From contig JAGYOG010000021.1 in NCBI GenBank assembly GCA_018399495.1, positions 1-46,766 of the forward strand: a stretch of DNA of 46,766 bases, given 5' to 3'. Source of the stretch: Sphaerochaeta sp. (GTDB lineage: Bacteria; Spirochaetota; Spirochaetia; Sphaerochaetales; Sphaerochaetaceae). This document shows positions 32,841 to 41,101 of the stretch, piece after piece; the first letter of the stretch is position 1, and every line of letters begins with the position of its first letter. Both the position numbers and the translations under genes were made by a program. A model generated the notes under the pieces. The model was not told the origin of the DNA. It ran no database searches and was given only the letters and a program-made list of their open reading frames with translations.

Positions 32841-34133
32841 TTACATCACTGTTCCATTTTTAATAATGGCATTCTTGTTGATGACAATGATTCCATCATG
32901 GATGGAATACATGGCATAATCTCCTTCCTGTCGTGGGATATCATCAATTCCAATACGGCATCCATCACCGATTCGAGCATTCTGGTCAATGATGGCCTTG
33001 CGGATAATGGTTCCCCTGCCAATACCTATGTTGGGAATACCTTTTGCGTTCTCTGCTTTCTGTTCCTGTGTCTCGTAGAAGGATGCACCCATGCAATAGA
33101 CGCCATCGAGTGATGCACCTGATTCAATGATGGTACGGACACCGATGATTGAGTTCACGATATAAGCATTGGTGATGATTGATCCTTCACTGGTGAGTGA
33201 GTTTGAGATATTGCAGAAATTCACCTTGGTAGCGGGCAAGTGTCTGCGGTGGGTGTAGATAGGCATTCTCTCATCGTAGAAGTTGAACTGTGGATTGATC
33301 GAGGCCAGATCAAGATTGGTCTCATAGAATGCCTTGATTGTTCCAATATCCTCCCAAAATCCATCAAAGAGGAACGTGGCAACTTTTCTCTGTTTGATGA
33401 CATCAGGAATGATTTCCCTTCCGAAATCAGTTTTATCATTGTTCAGTACTTCTTCCATTGTCTTGGCGTTGAAGATATAGATACCCATGCTTGCAAGGTA
33501 CTCATTACTCGGATCGACATGAACGCCCAGGGAAGAGAACATGAAGTCATCGTCAACCTTGTAGTTACTGATGTCTAGGTCGATGGCAGGTTTCTCATAG
33601 AAATCAGTAATCATTCCCTCTGGATCACAGCCAATGATGCCCAATCCTGTTGCCTGCTCCCTGCTTATAGGTTTGGATGCAATTGTTAGCTCAGCTCCAC
33701 TCTTCACATGGCGGTCGAGCATACGCCCAAGGTCCATCCGGTACAGTTGGTCCCCACTAAGGATGATGTAGTAATCGGCATTCTGGTCGTGGAAATGTTT
33801 CATGTTCTTACGAACTGCATCAGCAGTTCCCTGATACCATGTATCAGTTTGGTTGGTCTGCTCTGCAGCAAGAATTTCGACAAATCCATTTGAGAATGTG
33901 TCGAAGATATACGTGTTGGAGATATGGTTGTGCAGGGAAGCTGAATTGAACTGTGTCAAGATGTAAATCTGCCTGATTTCACTATTAATACAGTTGGAGA
34001 TTGGAATATCTACCAATCGGTATTTTCCAGCGAAGGGCACTGCAGGTTTTGCACGATCCATGGTAAGAGGGTACAACCGAGTACCCTTGCCCCCGCCAAG
34101 TACAATCGCGATTGTTTTTTCTCTAGTACGCAT
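32841..34133 (-). CDS. glgC: Glucose-1-phosphate adenylyltransferase (ADP-glucose pyrophosphorylase)
   Basis: Makes ADP-glucose for glycogen synthesis in the cytoplasm. It has 430 residues, typical. The N-terminal nucleotidyl-transfer motif GGGKGTRLYPLT is followed by AKPAVPFAGKYRLVDIP, WYQGTADAVRKN, SGDQLYRMD and FYEKP. A C-terminal left-handed beta-helix of hexapeptide repeats ends with GIIVINKNAIIKNGTVM. AAGGGGG precedes the ATG. It starts 1 base after the glgA stop, forming a glgA-glgC transcript with glgA first, closed by the terminator noted. Confidence 0.96.
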   Translation of the reverse strand: MRTREKTIAIVLGGGKGTRLYPLTMDRAKPAVPFAGKYRLVDIPISNCINSEIRQIYILTQFNSASLHNHISNTYIFDTFSNGFVEILAAEQTNQTDTWYQGTADAVRKNMKHFHDQNADYYIILSGDQLYRMDLGRMLDRHVKSGAELTIASKPISREQATGLGIIGCDPEGMITDFYEKPAIDLDISNYKVDDDFMFSSLGVHVDPSNEYLASMGIYIFNAKTMEEVLNNDKTDFGREIIPDVIKQRKVATFLFDGFWEDIGTIKAFYETNLDLASINPQFNFYDERMPIYTHRRHLPATKVNFCNISNSLTSEGSIITNAYIVNSIIGVRTIIESGASLDGVYCMGASFYETQEQKAENAKGIPNIGIGRGTIIRKAIIDQNARIGDGCRIGIDDIPRQEGDYAMYSIHDGIIVINKNAIIKNGTVM

Positions 34134-34134
34134 G

Positions 34135-35589
34135 TCATTTCCCCCTTAAGCTGGATTTATATACTGTTTGATACGCCTTAGCGGACCGTTCCCATGAACT
34201 GTCCCAAAGCATGCATCGTTTTCGAATAGTCTGTAGATTTGCAGGATCCTTTTTCCACCAATGAATAGCTCGTTCCACTGCCTCGAGTATACCATGTCCA
34301 CTCATATTCTCAAAGAGAATGCCTGTTCCTATATCAGGATGCTCGTCCAAGTCGATGATACTGTCAGCAAGGCCTCCTGTTTTTCGAGCAACTGGCAAGG
34401 TGCCGTAACGAAGGCTGTAAAGTTGATTAAGCCCACAGGGCTCATAGCGACTGGGCATCAGAAAGAAGTCTGCGCCAGCTTCGAGGCGGTGAGCCGCCTT
34501 GTTGCTGAAGAGAATATTTACTGAAAGATTGTCATATCGTTCACCAAGCTCCCGAAGCTTAATTTCCATCTTGGAGTCCCCGGTGCCGATGAGTATCATC
34601 TGCATGGTGTGGTCTTGTAACATCTGTTCCAAGGCACAAGGAGATCCTTCTAGCAATTCGACAAATCCTTTTTGTTCAGCAAGACGGCTGATCATGGAAA
34701 AGAGCGGTATCGTAGCATCCTTGGAAAGGTTAAACTCCTCTTGCAGTTCTTCTTTTATGGCAGCTTTCCCTTTTTGAGAGTGTGCAGAAAAATGGTGTTC
34801 GATGAATGGGTCAGTCTCTGGATTCCACTCTTCTGGATCAATACCGTTGATGATACCTTCCAAGACAGAAGCACGTTCTGTGAGCAACCCATCCAGAGAG
34901 CAACCATACTCTTTGCTCTGGATTTCCTTTGCGTAGGTTGGGCTGACCGTAGTGATGCGATCAGCAAATTCCAAACCGGTTTTCAGCATGTTGGTTCGTT
35001 TGGTAGCAACCTCCCCGCTGAACATCCTCGATTCGGGTGGAATGTCAGCACAGAGCAATTCCAATCGGGAGAATTCTCCTTGGTAAGCCAAATTATGAAT
35101 AGTCATTACACTTTTGGTTTGTTGGAAGAACGGATCATCATGGATCGAAAGGAGATAGGGCATAAATCCACATGTCCAATCATGGCAATGCATAATATCA
35201 ACTTTCCAGTCGAGGAGTTTGCAGAGAACCAGGGCAGCCTTGTTCAACAATGTGTAACGTTTGAGGTTGTCATGATACGGGGTAAAAGAGGTATCTCCAT
35301 AAATCCCTTTCCTGTCAGTGTAAAAGGGGTGTTGTACGAAGTAATACGTCACCTTTCCCAGACGAGTTTCGCAAAAGGTGACTTCCTCCATGCTCCCCAA
35401 GAGAGAGACTTCTCCTTGAAATGGCAAATCGGTGAACGATGTTCTATCAACACTCCCATAGAGAGGAAGCACTACTCGGACCTCTTCACCAACCATGGCG
35501 AGGGCTCCCGATAGTGCCCCAACTACGTCTGCAAGCCCCCCCGATTTAGAGAAGGGCACAGATTCACTCGATATCATACATATATTCAT
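34135..35589 (-). CDS. glgA: Glycogen synthase (ADP-glucose type)
   Basis: Glycosyltransferase family 5 enzyme extending alpha-1,4-glucan with ADP-glucose. It has 484 residues. The N-terminal KSGGLADVVGALSGAL (the KxGGL ADP-glucose loop), the HDWTCGF and MTIHNLAYQGEF region, ISRLAEQKGF, and the C-terminal nucleotide site MPSRYEPCGLNQLYSLRYGT are all seen. The ATG at 35589 gives the standard start MNICMISSE. There is no correctly spaced Shine-Dalgarno; GAGG lies only 1 base from the ATG. A good promoter ends 6 bases before it, so a leaderless message is likely. glgC follows by 1 base. Confidence 0.95.
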   Translation of the reverse strand: MNICMISSESVPFSKSGGLADVVGALSGALAMVGEEVRVVLPLYGSVDRTSFTDLPFQGEVSLLGSMEEVTFCETRLGKVTYYFVQHPFYTDRKGIYGDTSFTPYHDNLKRYTLLNKAALVLCKLLDWKVDIMHCHDWTCGFMPYLLSIHDDPFFQQTKSVMTIHNLAYQGEFSRLELLCADIPPESRMFSGEVATKRTNMLKTGLEFADRITTVSPTYAKEIQSKEYGCSLDGLLTERASVLEGIINGIDPEEWNPETDPFIEHHFSAHSQKGKAAIKEELQEEFNLSKDATIPLFSMISRLAEQKGFVELLEGSPCALEQMLQDHTMQMILIGTGDSKMEIKLRELGERYDNLSVNILFSNKAAHRLEAGADFFLMPSRYEPCGLNQLYSLRYGTLPVARKTGGLADSIIDLDEHPDIGTGILFENMSGHGILEAVERAIHWWKKDPANLQTIRKRCMLWDSSWERSAKAYQTVYKSSLRGK

Positions 35590-35595
35590 GCCTCA

Positions 35596-35625
35596 ATTAG
35601 AACATTAACGCGATGCCATCGTCAA
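35596..35625 (-). promoter_or_regulatory. glgA: Promoter of glgA-glgC, leaderless geometry
   Basis: On the minus strand, TTGACG (35625-35620), an 18-base spacer and TCTAAT (35601-35596), then 6 bases, then the ATG at 35589. Normal initiation would fall on the A of the start codon. Confidence 0.65.
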
Positions 35626-35661
35626 GGAGATTTGTGTGATATATGAGTTAAGAAATGCACC

Positions 35662-36600
35662 CTAGCGGTATGCATTCCCCTCCAATTCGTCAATATATTC
35701 ACTTGCACAGTGGGCAGCAATGGCTCCATCACTGGCAGCAGTGACCAATTGTCTGAAAACAGTATCTCTTACATCTCCTGCAGCATAGAGGCCAGGAATA
35801 GAAGTTTCCATCCGTTCATTGGTAAGAATATACCCGCTTTCATCGAGTACTGACTTGTCAAGAAGCTCCGTCTGAGGAATCATCCCAACGAAGATGAAGA
35901 CAGCATCGAATTCACGTTCGTACTGCTTGTCATTTGCCAGATCATTGAGTAGTACAGAGGTTACTTTGTTTCCATCTCCATTGATCCTTACGACAGTATG
36001 CTCCATCACACGTTCAATATTCTTGTTGCGCTCAATTTGCTCAACCAGATGTTCTTGAGCTCTGAAACGATCCTTGCGGTGAATCAATGTGATATGCTCA
36101 CTGAGTTTGGAAAGGTATGTGGCATCGGTAAGTGCGGTATCGCCGCCACCAACGACCAATATTCTTTTTCCCTTGAAGAAAGGTCCATCACAGGTACCGC
36201 AGTAGGAGACGCCCTTACCGTTGTACTTTTCTTCGCCTTCAACTCCCAGGTGGCGGTGTTTTGCTCCAGTGGTAAAGATGACTGCCCTTGCCTGATAGGT
36301 TTCCCCATCGGCGGTCTCTGCAGTGAATACATCTCCCTCTTTCTTGAACGAGGAAACCGTTGCATAGACGAGGTTGGCACCAAAAGTCTCTGCCTGGGTA
36401 TGGAACTTCATGCCGATCTCATAGCCGCTGATCGGCTTATCGAAACCGGGATAATTCTCGATCATGTCGATGTACATGGTCTGTCCACCCGGAGCAATAG
36501 ACTCCAACAGGGTAACTGAGCGACCAGCACGTGCTGCGTATTGGGCTGCAGACATTCCTGCAACCCCTGATCCGATGATCAGTACATCTTGTTCAATCAT
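35662..36600 (-). CDS. trxB: Thioredoxin-disulfide reductase
   Basis: Flavoenzyme passing electrons from NADPH to thioredoxin. It has 312 residues, typical of the low-molecular-weight bacterial type. The FAD site is GSGVAGMSAAQYAARAG near the start, the redox-active CxxC is Cys-Gly-Thr-Cys in SYCGTCDGPFF, the NADPH site is VVGGGDTALTDATYL, and the C-terminal FAD motif is GLYAAGDVRD followed by RQLVTAASDGAIAA. GGAGG lies well placed before the ATG, which overlaps the tsaB stop by 8 bases. In an anaerobe it supports the thioredoxin system alongside rubrerythrin. Confidence 0.96.
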   Translation of the reverse strand: MIEQDVLIIGSGVAGMSAAQYAARAGRSVTLLESIAPGGQTMYIDMIENYPGFDKPISGYEIGMKFHTQAETFGANLVYATVSSFKKEGDVFTAETADGETYQARAVIFTTGAKHRHLGVEGEEKYNGKGVSYCGTCDGPFFKGKRILVVGGGDTALTDATYLSKLSEHITLIHRKDRFRAQEHLVEQIERNKNIERVMEHTVVRINGDGNKVTSVLLNDLANDKQYEREFDAVFIFVGMIPQTELLDKSVLDESGYILTNERMETSIPGLYAAGDVRDTVFRQLVTAASDGAIAAHCASEYIDELEGNAYR

Positions 36601-37306
36601 GTGAAACCTCCAATGAATGGATTATCTTTTGTAATGCAATTTCAGCGTCACTTTTGCGTACATAGGAAGGGCCCTTTCCGATATCATCACTTCCTTGTGC
36701 CAAGTATTGCTTTCTTCCCATTTCTGCGAGAACCAAAGCTAGATTTGCACCAGCATATGTATCAACTAGTATCTTTTCTTGTGTTGCCTCGTTGAGTTTA
36801 TTGGCAAGGAGGGATGCATCAATACCGGTAAGAAGGACGGAAGGGTATCCAGAAAGCAGCTGTTCTATTTGCTGGGCAGTGAGATCAAGATCTTCACTTA
36901 TCCGTTTTCCATCTACAAAAAGAGCAGCATAAAATCGCTGTTTTTTTGCATCGATGGTTGCAAGTACTGCTCCCGGGTACATTTTTACGCAACCTTGGTA
37001 GACATCCAAGGTTGGGATGGAGACCAAGGGTTTGCCGGTCGCAAGAGAAATTCCTTTGAGGGTGCTCATGGCTATTCTGAGCCCAGTGAACGAGCCAGGT
37101 CCATTGGTACATACAAGCAAGTCGAGATCTTTACTATCAATGTTGCAACGGGCACACAGCTCAAGAATCCTGGGAATCAGCAACTCTGAGTGTTTATTTC
37201 CCAATGTAGTCGCACTAGTCTCATAGAAAACAGGCTTGTCTTCTTCAAAACGGACAAGCGCAAGGTGCATCACTGCTGTTGCAGTGTCGCATGCGAGTAC
37301 GTTCAT
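36593..37306 (-). CDS. tsaB: tRNA threonylcarbamoyladenosine biosynthesis protein TsaB
   Basis: Scaffold partner of TsaD in making t6A37 of tRNAs that read ANN codons. It has 237 residues of the ASKHA fold. The N-terminus MNVLACDTATAVMHLAL, the interface region NKHSELLIPRILELC and the diagnostic TNGPGSFTGLRIAMSTLKGIS are clear. It overlaps both tsaE upstream (4 bases) and trxB downstream (8 bases), so the group is translationally coupled. The catalytic subunit TsaD is not in the window. Confidence 0.94.
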   Translation of the reverse strand: MNVLACDTATAVMHLALVRFEEDKPVFYETSATTLGNKHSELLIPRILELCARCNIDSKDLDLLVCTNGPGSFTGLRIAMSTLKGISLATGKPLVSIPTLDVYQGCVKMYPGAVLATIDAKKQRFYAALFVDGKRISEDLDLTAQQIEQLLSGYPSVLLTGIDASLLANKLNEATQEKILVDTYAGANLALVLAEMGRKQYLAQGSDDIGKGPSYVRKSDAEIALQKIIHSLEVSHD

Positions 37307-37722
37307 ACCTGGACCCCTTCAAGGGTTATGCTTCTTTCTTGATTTGGCATAATTCTAATATGCACAAAAATTGTTGAATCGGGAAGTAACTCCTCGACCT
37401 TTTCACTCCATTCAATGAGTGTGACGCCCTTCCCATACAAGAGCTCCTCCCCACCGATCATCTCAAACTCTTCAATGCCTTCAATGCGGTAGAGATCCAT
37501 ATGGTAGAGGGGGAGTGACCCTTCATATTCCTGGATAAGTGTAAAGGTAGGACTGACAATAGATTCCTCGATCCCCAGTCCTTCTGCCAAGCCCTTTGCG
37601 AATACGGTTTTTCCAGATCCGAGACTACCGCGTAAGGATATGACTGTACTTGGTTTGCATTGTTTAGCTATGCTCCGTCCAAGTATTCTTGTTTCCTCTT
37701 CGCTGTGGGTGGTAACGGTCAT
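37303..37722 (-). CDS. tsaE: tRNA threonylcarbamoyladenosine biosynthesis ATPase TsaE
   Basis: P-loop ATPase that drives turnover of the TsaBD complex. It has 139 residues, typical. Walker A is in SLRGSLGSGKTVFAKGLAEG, preceded by the usual ETRILGRSIAK. It has the switch-like SPTFTLIQEYEG, then HMDLYRIEGIEEFE and the acid-containing VTLIEWSEKVEELLP. It overlaps the TPR gene upstream and tsaB downstream by 4 bases each (ATGA-type junctions). Confidence 0.95.
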   Translation of the reverse strand: MTVTTHSEEETRILGRSIAKQCKPSTVISLRGSLGSGKTVFAKGLAEGLGIEESIVSPTFTLIQEYEGSLPLYHMDLYRIEGIEEFEMIGGEELLYGKGVTLIEWSEKVEELLPDSTIFVHIRIMPNQERSITLEGVQV

Positions 37723-38978
37723 CGCCCCTCATCCTCCAGGGAAAAGGATACTTCAAGGTCGTCGGTCTCCTCTTTTCCTTGGATAGAGAAGGGGTGTTCT
37801 TCCTTGCTTTGTGTGATAACTTCTTCTGCGCTGACAAGCTCTTCCACCACTGGGGAGGAGAGTAACTCGCCACTTTGATTCTGGTAGTCCTGCATCAACT
37901 GGATAATCACAGGATCCTTAGGGTCAATCCCACGGGCTTTTTCTAGATACTTGCGTGCCTCATCCAATTCGCCATCTTTCAGGTGGAGGTAGGCAAGGTT
38001 GCTTACCAAGGTAATGTTTTCCTCATCGAGGTCTACAGCGGTATTGAGATAAGTCTTTGCCAATTCGGTTTTATCAGTTTCAAGACTGCAAAGGGCAAGT
38101 TCGTTGTAGATGTCACTACTTCCTTTTGTCCAGGCAAGGGCTTGTACCAAAGCTTCTTCAGCTTCCTGGAAGCGGGAAAGGCGGCGCAATGCCCAGCCCT
38201 TAAGAAACCACGCGTTCCAAACCTTCGGGTTGTCCTTGATATAGGCTACTAAGAGTTCCAACGCTTTTTCTTCGTCATTCATCTGGATGGCATCATAGGC
38301 TTGCATGAGATTTGCATCATCATTGAGCTTGGTATTAATATCTTTCATGATGTTCAAAACATGCTTTTTTTTCTCACCATCTTCAGCTAGCTCTAAATAT
38401 TGATCGAGATACTCCTTGGCCAGTTCTACATTGCCCTGGTAGAGGTGGAAGAAACCTATTTCACTATAGAGAGAGGCATCTTCACCTACTACTTCCAATC
38501 CTTCATGAAGGATGTTGATCATCTTTTGTTGGTATAAGTCGTAGGCTTCTCCTTTCTCGCTGTCCTGAGTAGCCATCCTGCTGTAAAGGGTGGCCAAGTT
38601 GATGAACGATGTACTCTGTGGTGCGAGACGGATAATCGAGAGGAAAAGTTCTTCAGCAAAGGTATAGTTGCCTTTCTTTTCTTGGGCAATTGCTGCTAAT
38701 GTAAGTTCTTGTGGGGAGTCGGGTTGAACCGCAAGTACGAAATCACGGTAATACGAGGCGTGCTCATGTTCCCAATTGTAGGCAATGATTTTCAACATTC
38801 CCGCCACAATCAATTCGAGGGAAATTTCAGTTTTTGAATCTATCTGGGTCTTCCCGTCGGGAAGTTGGACCGGAATCTGAATAGAACTATCGACATGGAA
38901 ATCACCAATGTCTCGTTCCATTGAGGAAGGCAGGGAAATGAAGATGCAATGCTTCAAAAGGTTTTGTTGTTCTGGCAT
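37719..38978 (-). CDS. Tetratricopeptide-repeat protein
   Basis: 419 residues, cytoplasmic with no signal peptide or membrane helix. From about residue 105 to 365 it is an alpha-helical TPR array, with repeats recognisable in FHLYQGNVELAKEYLDQYLE, WALRRLSRFQEAEEALVQAL, and AYLHLKDGELDEARKYLEKA. The last 50 residues are acidic. TPR proteins mediate protein-protein contacts, so no enzymatic role is proposed. The gene follows the 6S RNA by about 25 bases and is coupled to tsaE. Its start sits behind AGGA about 11 bases away and a TATAAT-like stretch. Confidence 0.85.
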   Translation of the reverse strand: MPEQQNLLKHCIFISLPSSMERDIGDFHVDSSIQIPVQLPDGKTQIDSKTEISLELIVAGMLKIIAYNWEHEHASYYRDFVLAVQPDSPQELTLAAIAQEKKGNYTFAEELFLSIIRLAPQSTSFINLATLYSRMATQDSEKGEAYDLYQQKMINILHEGLEVVGEDASLYSEIGFFHLYQGNVELAKEYLDQYLELAEDGEKKKHVLNIMKDINTKLNDDANLMQAYDAIQMNDEEKALELLVAYIKDNPKVWNAWFLKGWALRRLSRFQEAEEALVQALAWTKGSSDIYNELALCSLETDKTELAKTYLNTAVDLDEENITLVSNLAYLHLKDGELDEARKYLEKARGIDPKDPVIIQLMQDYQNQSGELLSSPVVEELVSAEEVITQSKEEHPFSIQGKEETDDLEVSFSLEDEGR

Positions 38979-39002
38979 GGATTATATATTCCTGTAAGCA
39001 AG

Positions 39003-39192
39003 AGAAAACCTGCGGTGCCGTACCCGGAGAATGCTCTTGAACCTTAGGTTCAAGGGGGAAACCAGTTTGGCTGAAAATTCTGTTCCGTTAAACTCCCAAA
39101 GGAGTTGGATCAATGCAAATCAGCTATGCCGCATCCCGTTTATGTATGTTGAGCCAAGAGACTATGGCTCCAGGCGCACACCGCAGGAAAAT
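39003..39192 (-). ncRNA. ssrS: 6S RNA (RNA polymerase-binding regulatory RNA)
   Basis: About 180 bases closed by a perfect 9-bp terminal stem (CCTGCGGTG at 39187-39179 with CACCGCAGG at 39017-39009 on the minus strand). Further pairing of CTGGAG with CTCCGG follows. The 3' strand carries CCTTGAACCTAAGGTTCAAG, very like the CCTTGAACCAAGGGTTCAAG hairpin of E. coli 6S RNA. Length, long-range closure and that hairpin all fit. 6S RNA mimics an open promoter and holds sigma-70 RNA polymerase. TTTTCTCTT follows the closing stem and may end transcription. A possible promoter (TTTACA, 16 bases, TACGAT) lies at 39259-39232. Confidence 0.8.
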
Positions 39193-39271
39193 AACTTGTC
39201 AAATATCAGAGCAGGTGACTGCTTCACCTACATCGTACAATAAGAACCCACTTTGTAAAAGGGGGCATAGA

Positions 39272-39300
39272 TAATAAAACGGGACCCGTAGGTCCCGTTT
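39272..39300 (-). terminator. Terminator after the coiled-coil gene (end of the infC operon)
   Basis: A 10-bp perfect stem (39300-39291 with 39286-39277) with a 4-base loop is followed by TTATTAT on the minus strand. Confidence 0.85.
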
Positions 39301-39329
39301 ACGACAGTGTCCAAACACTTGAACAAGGA

Positions 39330-39686
39330 TCAGAGAGTGGGATTGTCCTCAAGAAGGGCATCCAGGTCGACTTCCTCATCAATAAGGGCGTCACCACTGG
39401 TGAATCCATCTGCGGCTTCCAACTCAATCTGAGCATCATCTAGGAGAGGGACGTCATCCAGTCCTTCGATGGTAGACAGATTGTCCATGGCGTTTGCAAT
39501 ACTATCTTCAATAAGTTTGTTGCTCGTCTGGAAACTCTCAACGTACTCTTCAAGTTCAGCATTGTGTGCATGTACTAAATCAAACTTTTCCTGCAACTCT
39601 TCTTTCTCCTTGCGGAGCATTGCAATCAGGCCTGCAGCCTTCTTGGTTCGCAGTTCAAGCATTTTTACCGAATCGACAACTGACAT
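39330..39686 (-). CDS. Coiled-coil protein, ZapB-like in form
   Basis: 118 residues. Residues 5-70 form a continuous coiled coil (LELRTKKAAGLIAMLRKEKE, ELQEKFDLVHAHNAELEEY), and the last 45 are strongly acidic with repeated Asp/Glu/Leu. It resembles small cell-division coiled coils such as ZapB, but that similarity is of form, so the role is tentative. AAGGAGG precedes the ATG. It lies 37 bases after rplT on the same strand and ends the infC-rpmI-rplT transcript before a terminator. Confidence 0.75.
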   Translation of the reverse strand: MSVVDSVKMLELRTKKAAGLIAMLRKEKEELQEKFDLVHAHNAELEEYVESFQTSNKLIEDSIANAMDNLSTIEGLDDVPLLDDAQIELEAADGFTSGDALIDEEVDLDALLEDNPTL

Positions 39687-39723
39687 GGTTCCTCCTTACA
39701 GCGTTTGAACGATTTGCCAGGAG

Positions 39724-40083
39724 CTAGTTCTCCAAGGCAACCTTGACCTGTGCAACGAGAGCAGAAAAAGTAGCCTTATCTTCAATAGCCATATTGGAGA
39801 GGGCTTTTCTGTTGATCTCGATGTTGGCAAGTTTCATACCGTGCATAAACTGGGAGTAGTTGAGACCCTCAGCATGCACAGCTGCATTGATTCTTGCAAT
39901 CCAGAGCTTGCGGAAATCCCGCTTTCGCTCTTTACGACCGCGATAGGCATACTGCCCAGCTTTTGCAACCGCATCTTTTGCAACACGGTTGTTTGTGCTT
40001 CTGCGGCCATAATAACCTTTGGCCAGCTCAAGAATCTTCTTTCTTCTGTCTTTGTGTTTCGTTCCGTCTACTGCTCTAGGCAT
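39724..40083 (-). CDS. rplT: 50S ribosomal protein L20
   Basis: 119 residues, the standard length. The basic N-terminal extension (KHKDRRKKILELAKGYYGRR) and the globular part with RKRDFRKLWIARINAAVH and YSQFMHGMKLANIEINRK match L20 closely. L20 binds 23S rRNA early in assembly and in other bacteria represses its own operon. AAGGAGGG precedes the ATG. It follows rpmI by 12 bases in the classic infC-rpmI-rplT order. Confidence 0.98.
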   Translation of the reverse strand: MPRAVDGTKHKDRRKKILELAKGYYGRRSTNNRVAKDAVAKAGQYAYRGRKERKRDFRKLWIARINAAVHAEGLNYSQFMHGMKLANIEINRKALSNMAIEDKATFSALVAQVKVALEN

Positions 40084-40095
40084 ATCCCACCCTCC

Positions 40096-40293
40096 TTACG
40101 CGTATGGAAGCATAGTTTTCGCTCTTTTTGCTTCCATGTCTGCTAGGATTCCAGTTGCACGCAGGTTGGCCTTGCGCTTGCTGCTCTTCTTGGTGAGGAT
40201 ATGGCGAAGACCCTGCTTTTTAAAGCGGACCTTTCCAGTTCCAGTCACACGGTACCGCTTTGCAGCGGATTTTCTTGTTTTCATCTTGGGCAT
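40096..40293 (-). CDS. rpmI: 50S ribosomal protein L35
   Basis: 65 residues starting [20 protein letters not shown], the standard L35 start, and ending near [14 protein letters not shown]. The ATG at 40293 was chosen over upstream in-frame starts because only this gives a normal L35; GGAAGG lies about 9 bases before it. The 85-base spacer after infC is the place where L20 autoregulates this operon in other bacteria. I see a possible TTCTTG/CAAGAA hairpin there but no firm L20 site. Confidence 0.96.
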   Translation of the reverse strand: MPKMKTRKSAAKRYRVTGTGKVRFKKQGLRHILTKKSSKRKANLRATGILADMEAKRAKTMLPYA

Positions 40294-40378
40294 TGTATTG
40301 CACCTTCCATTCTTGCGCTCACAAGGAACAAGAACCCCTTGGAGCTGCATATTCACCATCCCATGCGGGATACTGTTA

Positions 40379-40930
40379 CTAATTCTTTTTCTTGCCCGAT
40401 CCTGCGTTGCTCTTGGAGGGACTGACAATCATACTCATCATCCTTCCTTCCATAACCGCTCCTCGGTCAAGGTTGTACCCTACACCATTTTCGGTGAGCT
40501 GGGCAAGTATCCTGTCCAAGACAACCTTCCCCAATTCGGTATGGGCAAGTTCACGGCCGCGGAAGCGTATGCTTACCTTAACCTTGTTTCCTTCGCCGAG
40601 GAAGTCACCGATGAACTTTGATTTGGTCTCAAGATCGTGTTTTTCAATCTTGGGCTGCATCCGGATTTCCTTCATCTTAATGATGTTCTGGTTCTTTTTG
40701 GCTTCTCTCATGCGCTTTTCTTGTTCATAGCGATACTTACCATAATCAAGAATCTTGCAAACAGGTGGCCTTGCATTTGGAGAAACCTCTACCAAGTCCA
40801 ATCCCTGTTCACCTGCAAATGCGACAGCGTCATAGACGCTCATGATACCTTTTTGATTGCCATCTGCATCAATGACGAATACTTCTCGTGCACGAATCTG
40901 TTTATTGATCCTCAAATCCTTTGTAGCCAA
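40379..40930 (-). CDS. infC: Translation initiation factor IF-3 (predicted TTG start)
   Basis: Binds the 30S subunit and checks start codons. It has 183 residues: N-domain [20 protein letters not shown], linker [16 protein letters not shown], and C-domain [17 protein letters not shown] with [14 protein letters not shown]. The start was set at TTG 40930 because AAAGGAG lies 5 bases before it and the protein then begins at the usual place. An in-frame ATG at 40960 has no ribosome site and would add ten residues. IF-3 genes in other bacteria use rare starts (AUU in E. coli) so that IF-3 represses itself; a TTG start fits that. The promoter is at 41001-41030. Confidence 0.93.
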   Translation of the reverse strand: MATKDLRINKQIRAREVFVIDADGNQKGIMSVYDAVAFAGEQGLDLVEVSPNARPPVCKILDYGKYRYEQEKRMREAKKNQNIIKMKEIRMQPKIEKHDLETKSKFIGDFLGEGNKVKVSIRFRGRELAHTELGKVVLDRILAQLTENGVGYNLDRGAVMEGRMMSMIVSPSKSNAGSGKKKN

Positions 40931-41000
40931 TCGATCTCCTTTGTTTTCGGTGAAAACCATATCTTTGAAGGTAAGTCAGCCTAAAGGGCCGACAGAGAAC

Positions 41001-41030
41001 AATATAACACAAGCCTAGGAAGCGTGTCAA
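41001..41030 (-). promoter_or_regulatory. Promoter of the infC-rpmI-rplT operon
   Basis: On the minus strand, TTGACA (41030-41025), an 18-base spacer and TATATT (41006-41001). The start would be near 40994, giving a leader of about 65 bases to the TTG. Confidence 0.7.
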
Positions 41031-41053
41031 AGTATCTCCCCTAGACAATATGT

Positions 41054-41083
41054 GAAAAAGGCCACTAGGGTTCCCAGTGGCCT
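41054..41083 (-). terminator. Terminator after the aldolase gene
   Basis: An 11-bp stem (AGGCCACTGGG with CCCtAGTGGCCT, one bulged base, 41083-41059) is followed by a run of five T on the minus strand. Confidence 0.82.
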
Positions 41084-41101
41084 CTCTCTACCTAAAGAAA
41101 A

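Noticed and set aside
34672..35514. 280-codon plus-strand ORF
   Set aside because: Antisense to glgA; no recognisable domain and no ribosome site.
39009..39187. Structured RNA read on the plus strand
   Set aside because: The terminal stem is symmetric, but the CCTTGAACC hairpin matches 6S RNA only in minus-strand orientation, and both neighbouring genes are on the minus strand.
40019..40621. 200-codon plus-strand ORF
   Set aside because: Runs antisense across rplT, rpmI and infC, all certain genes.
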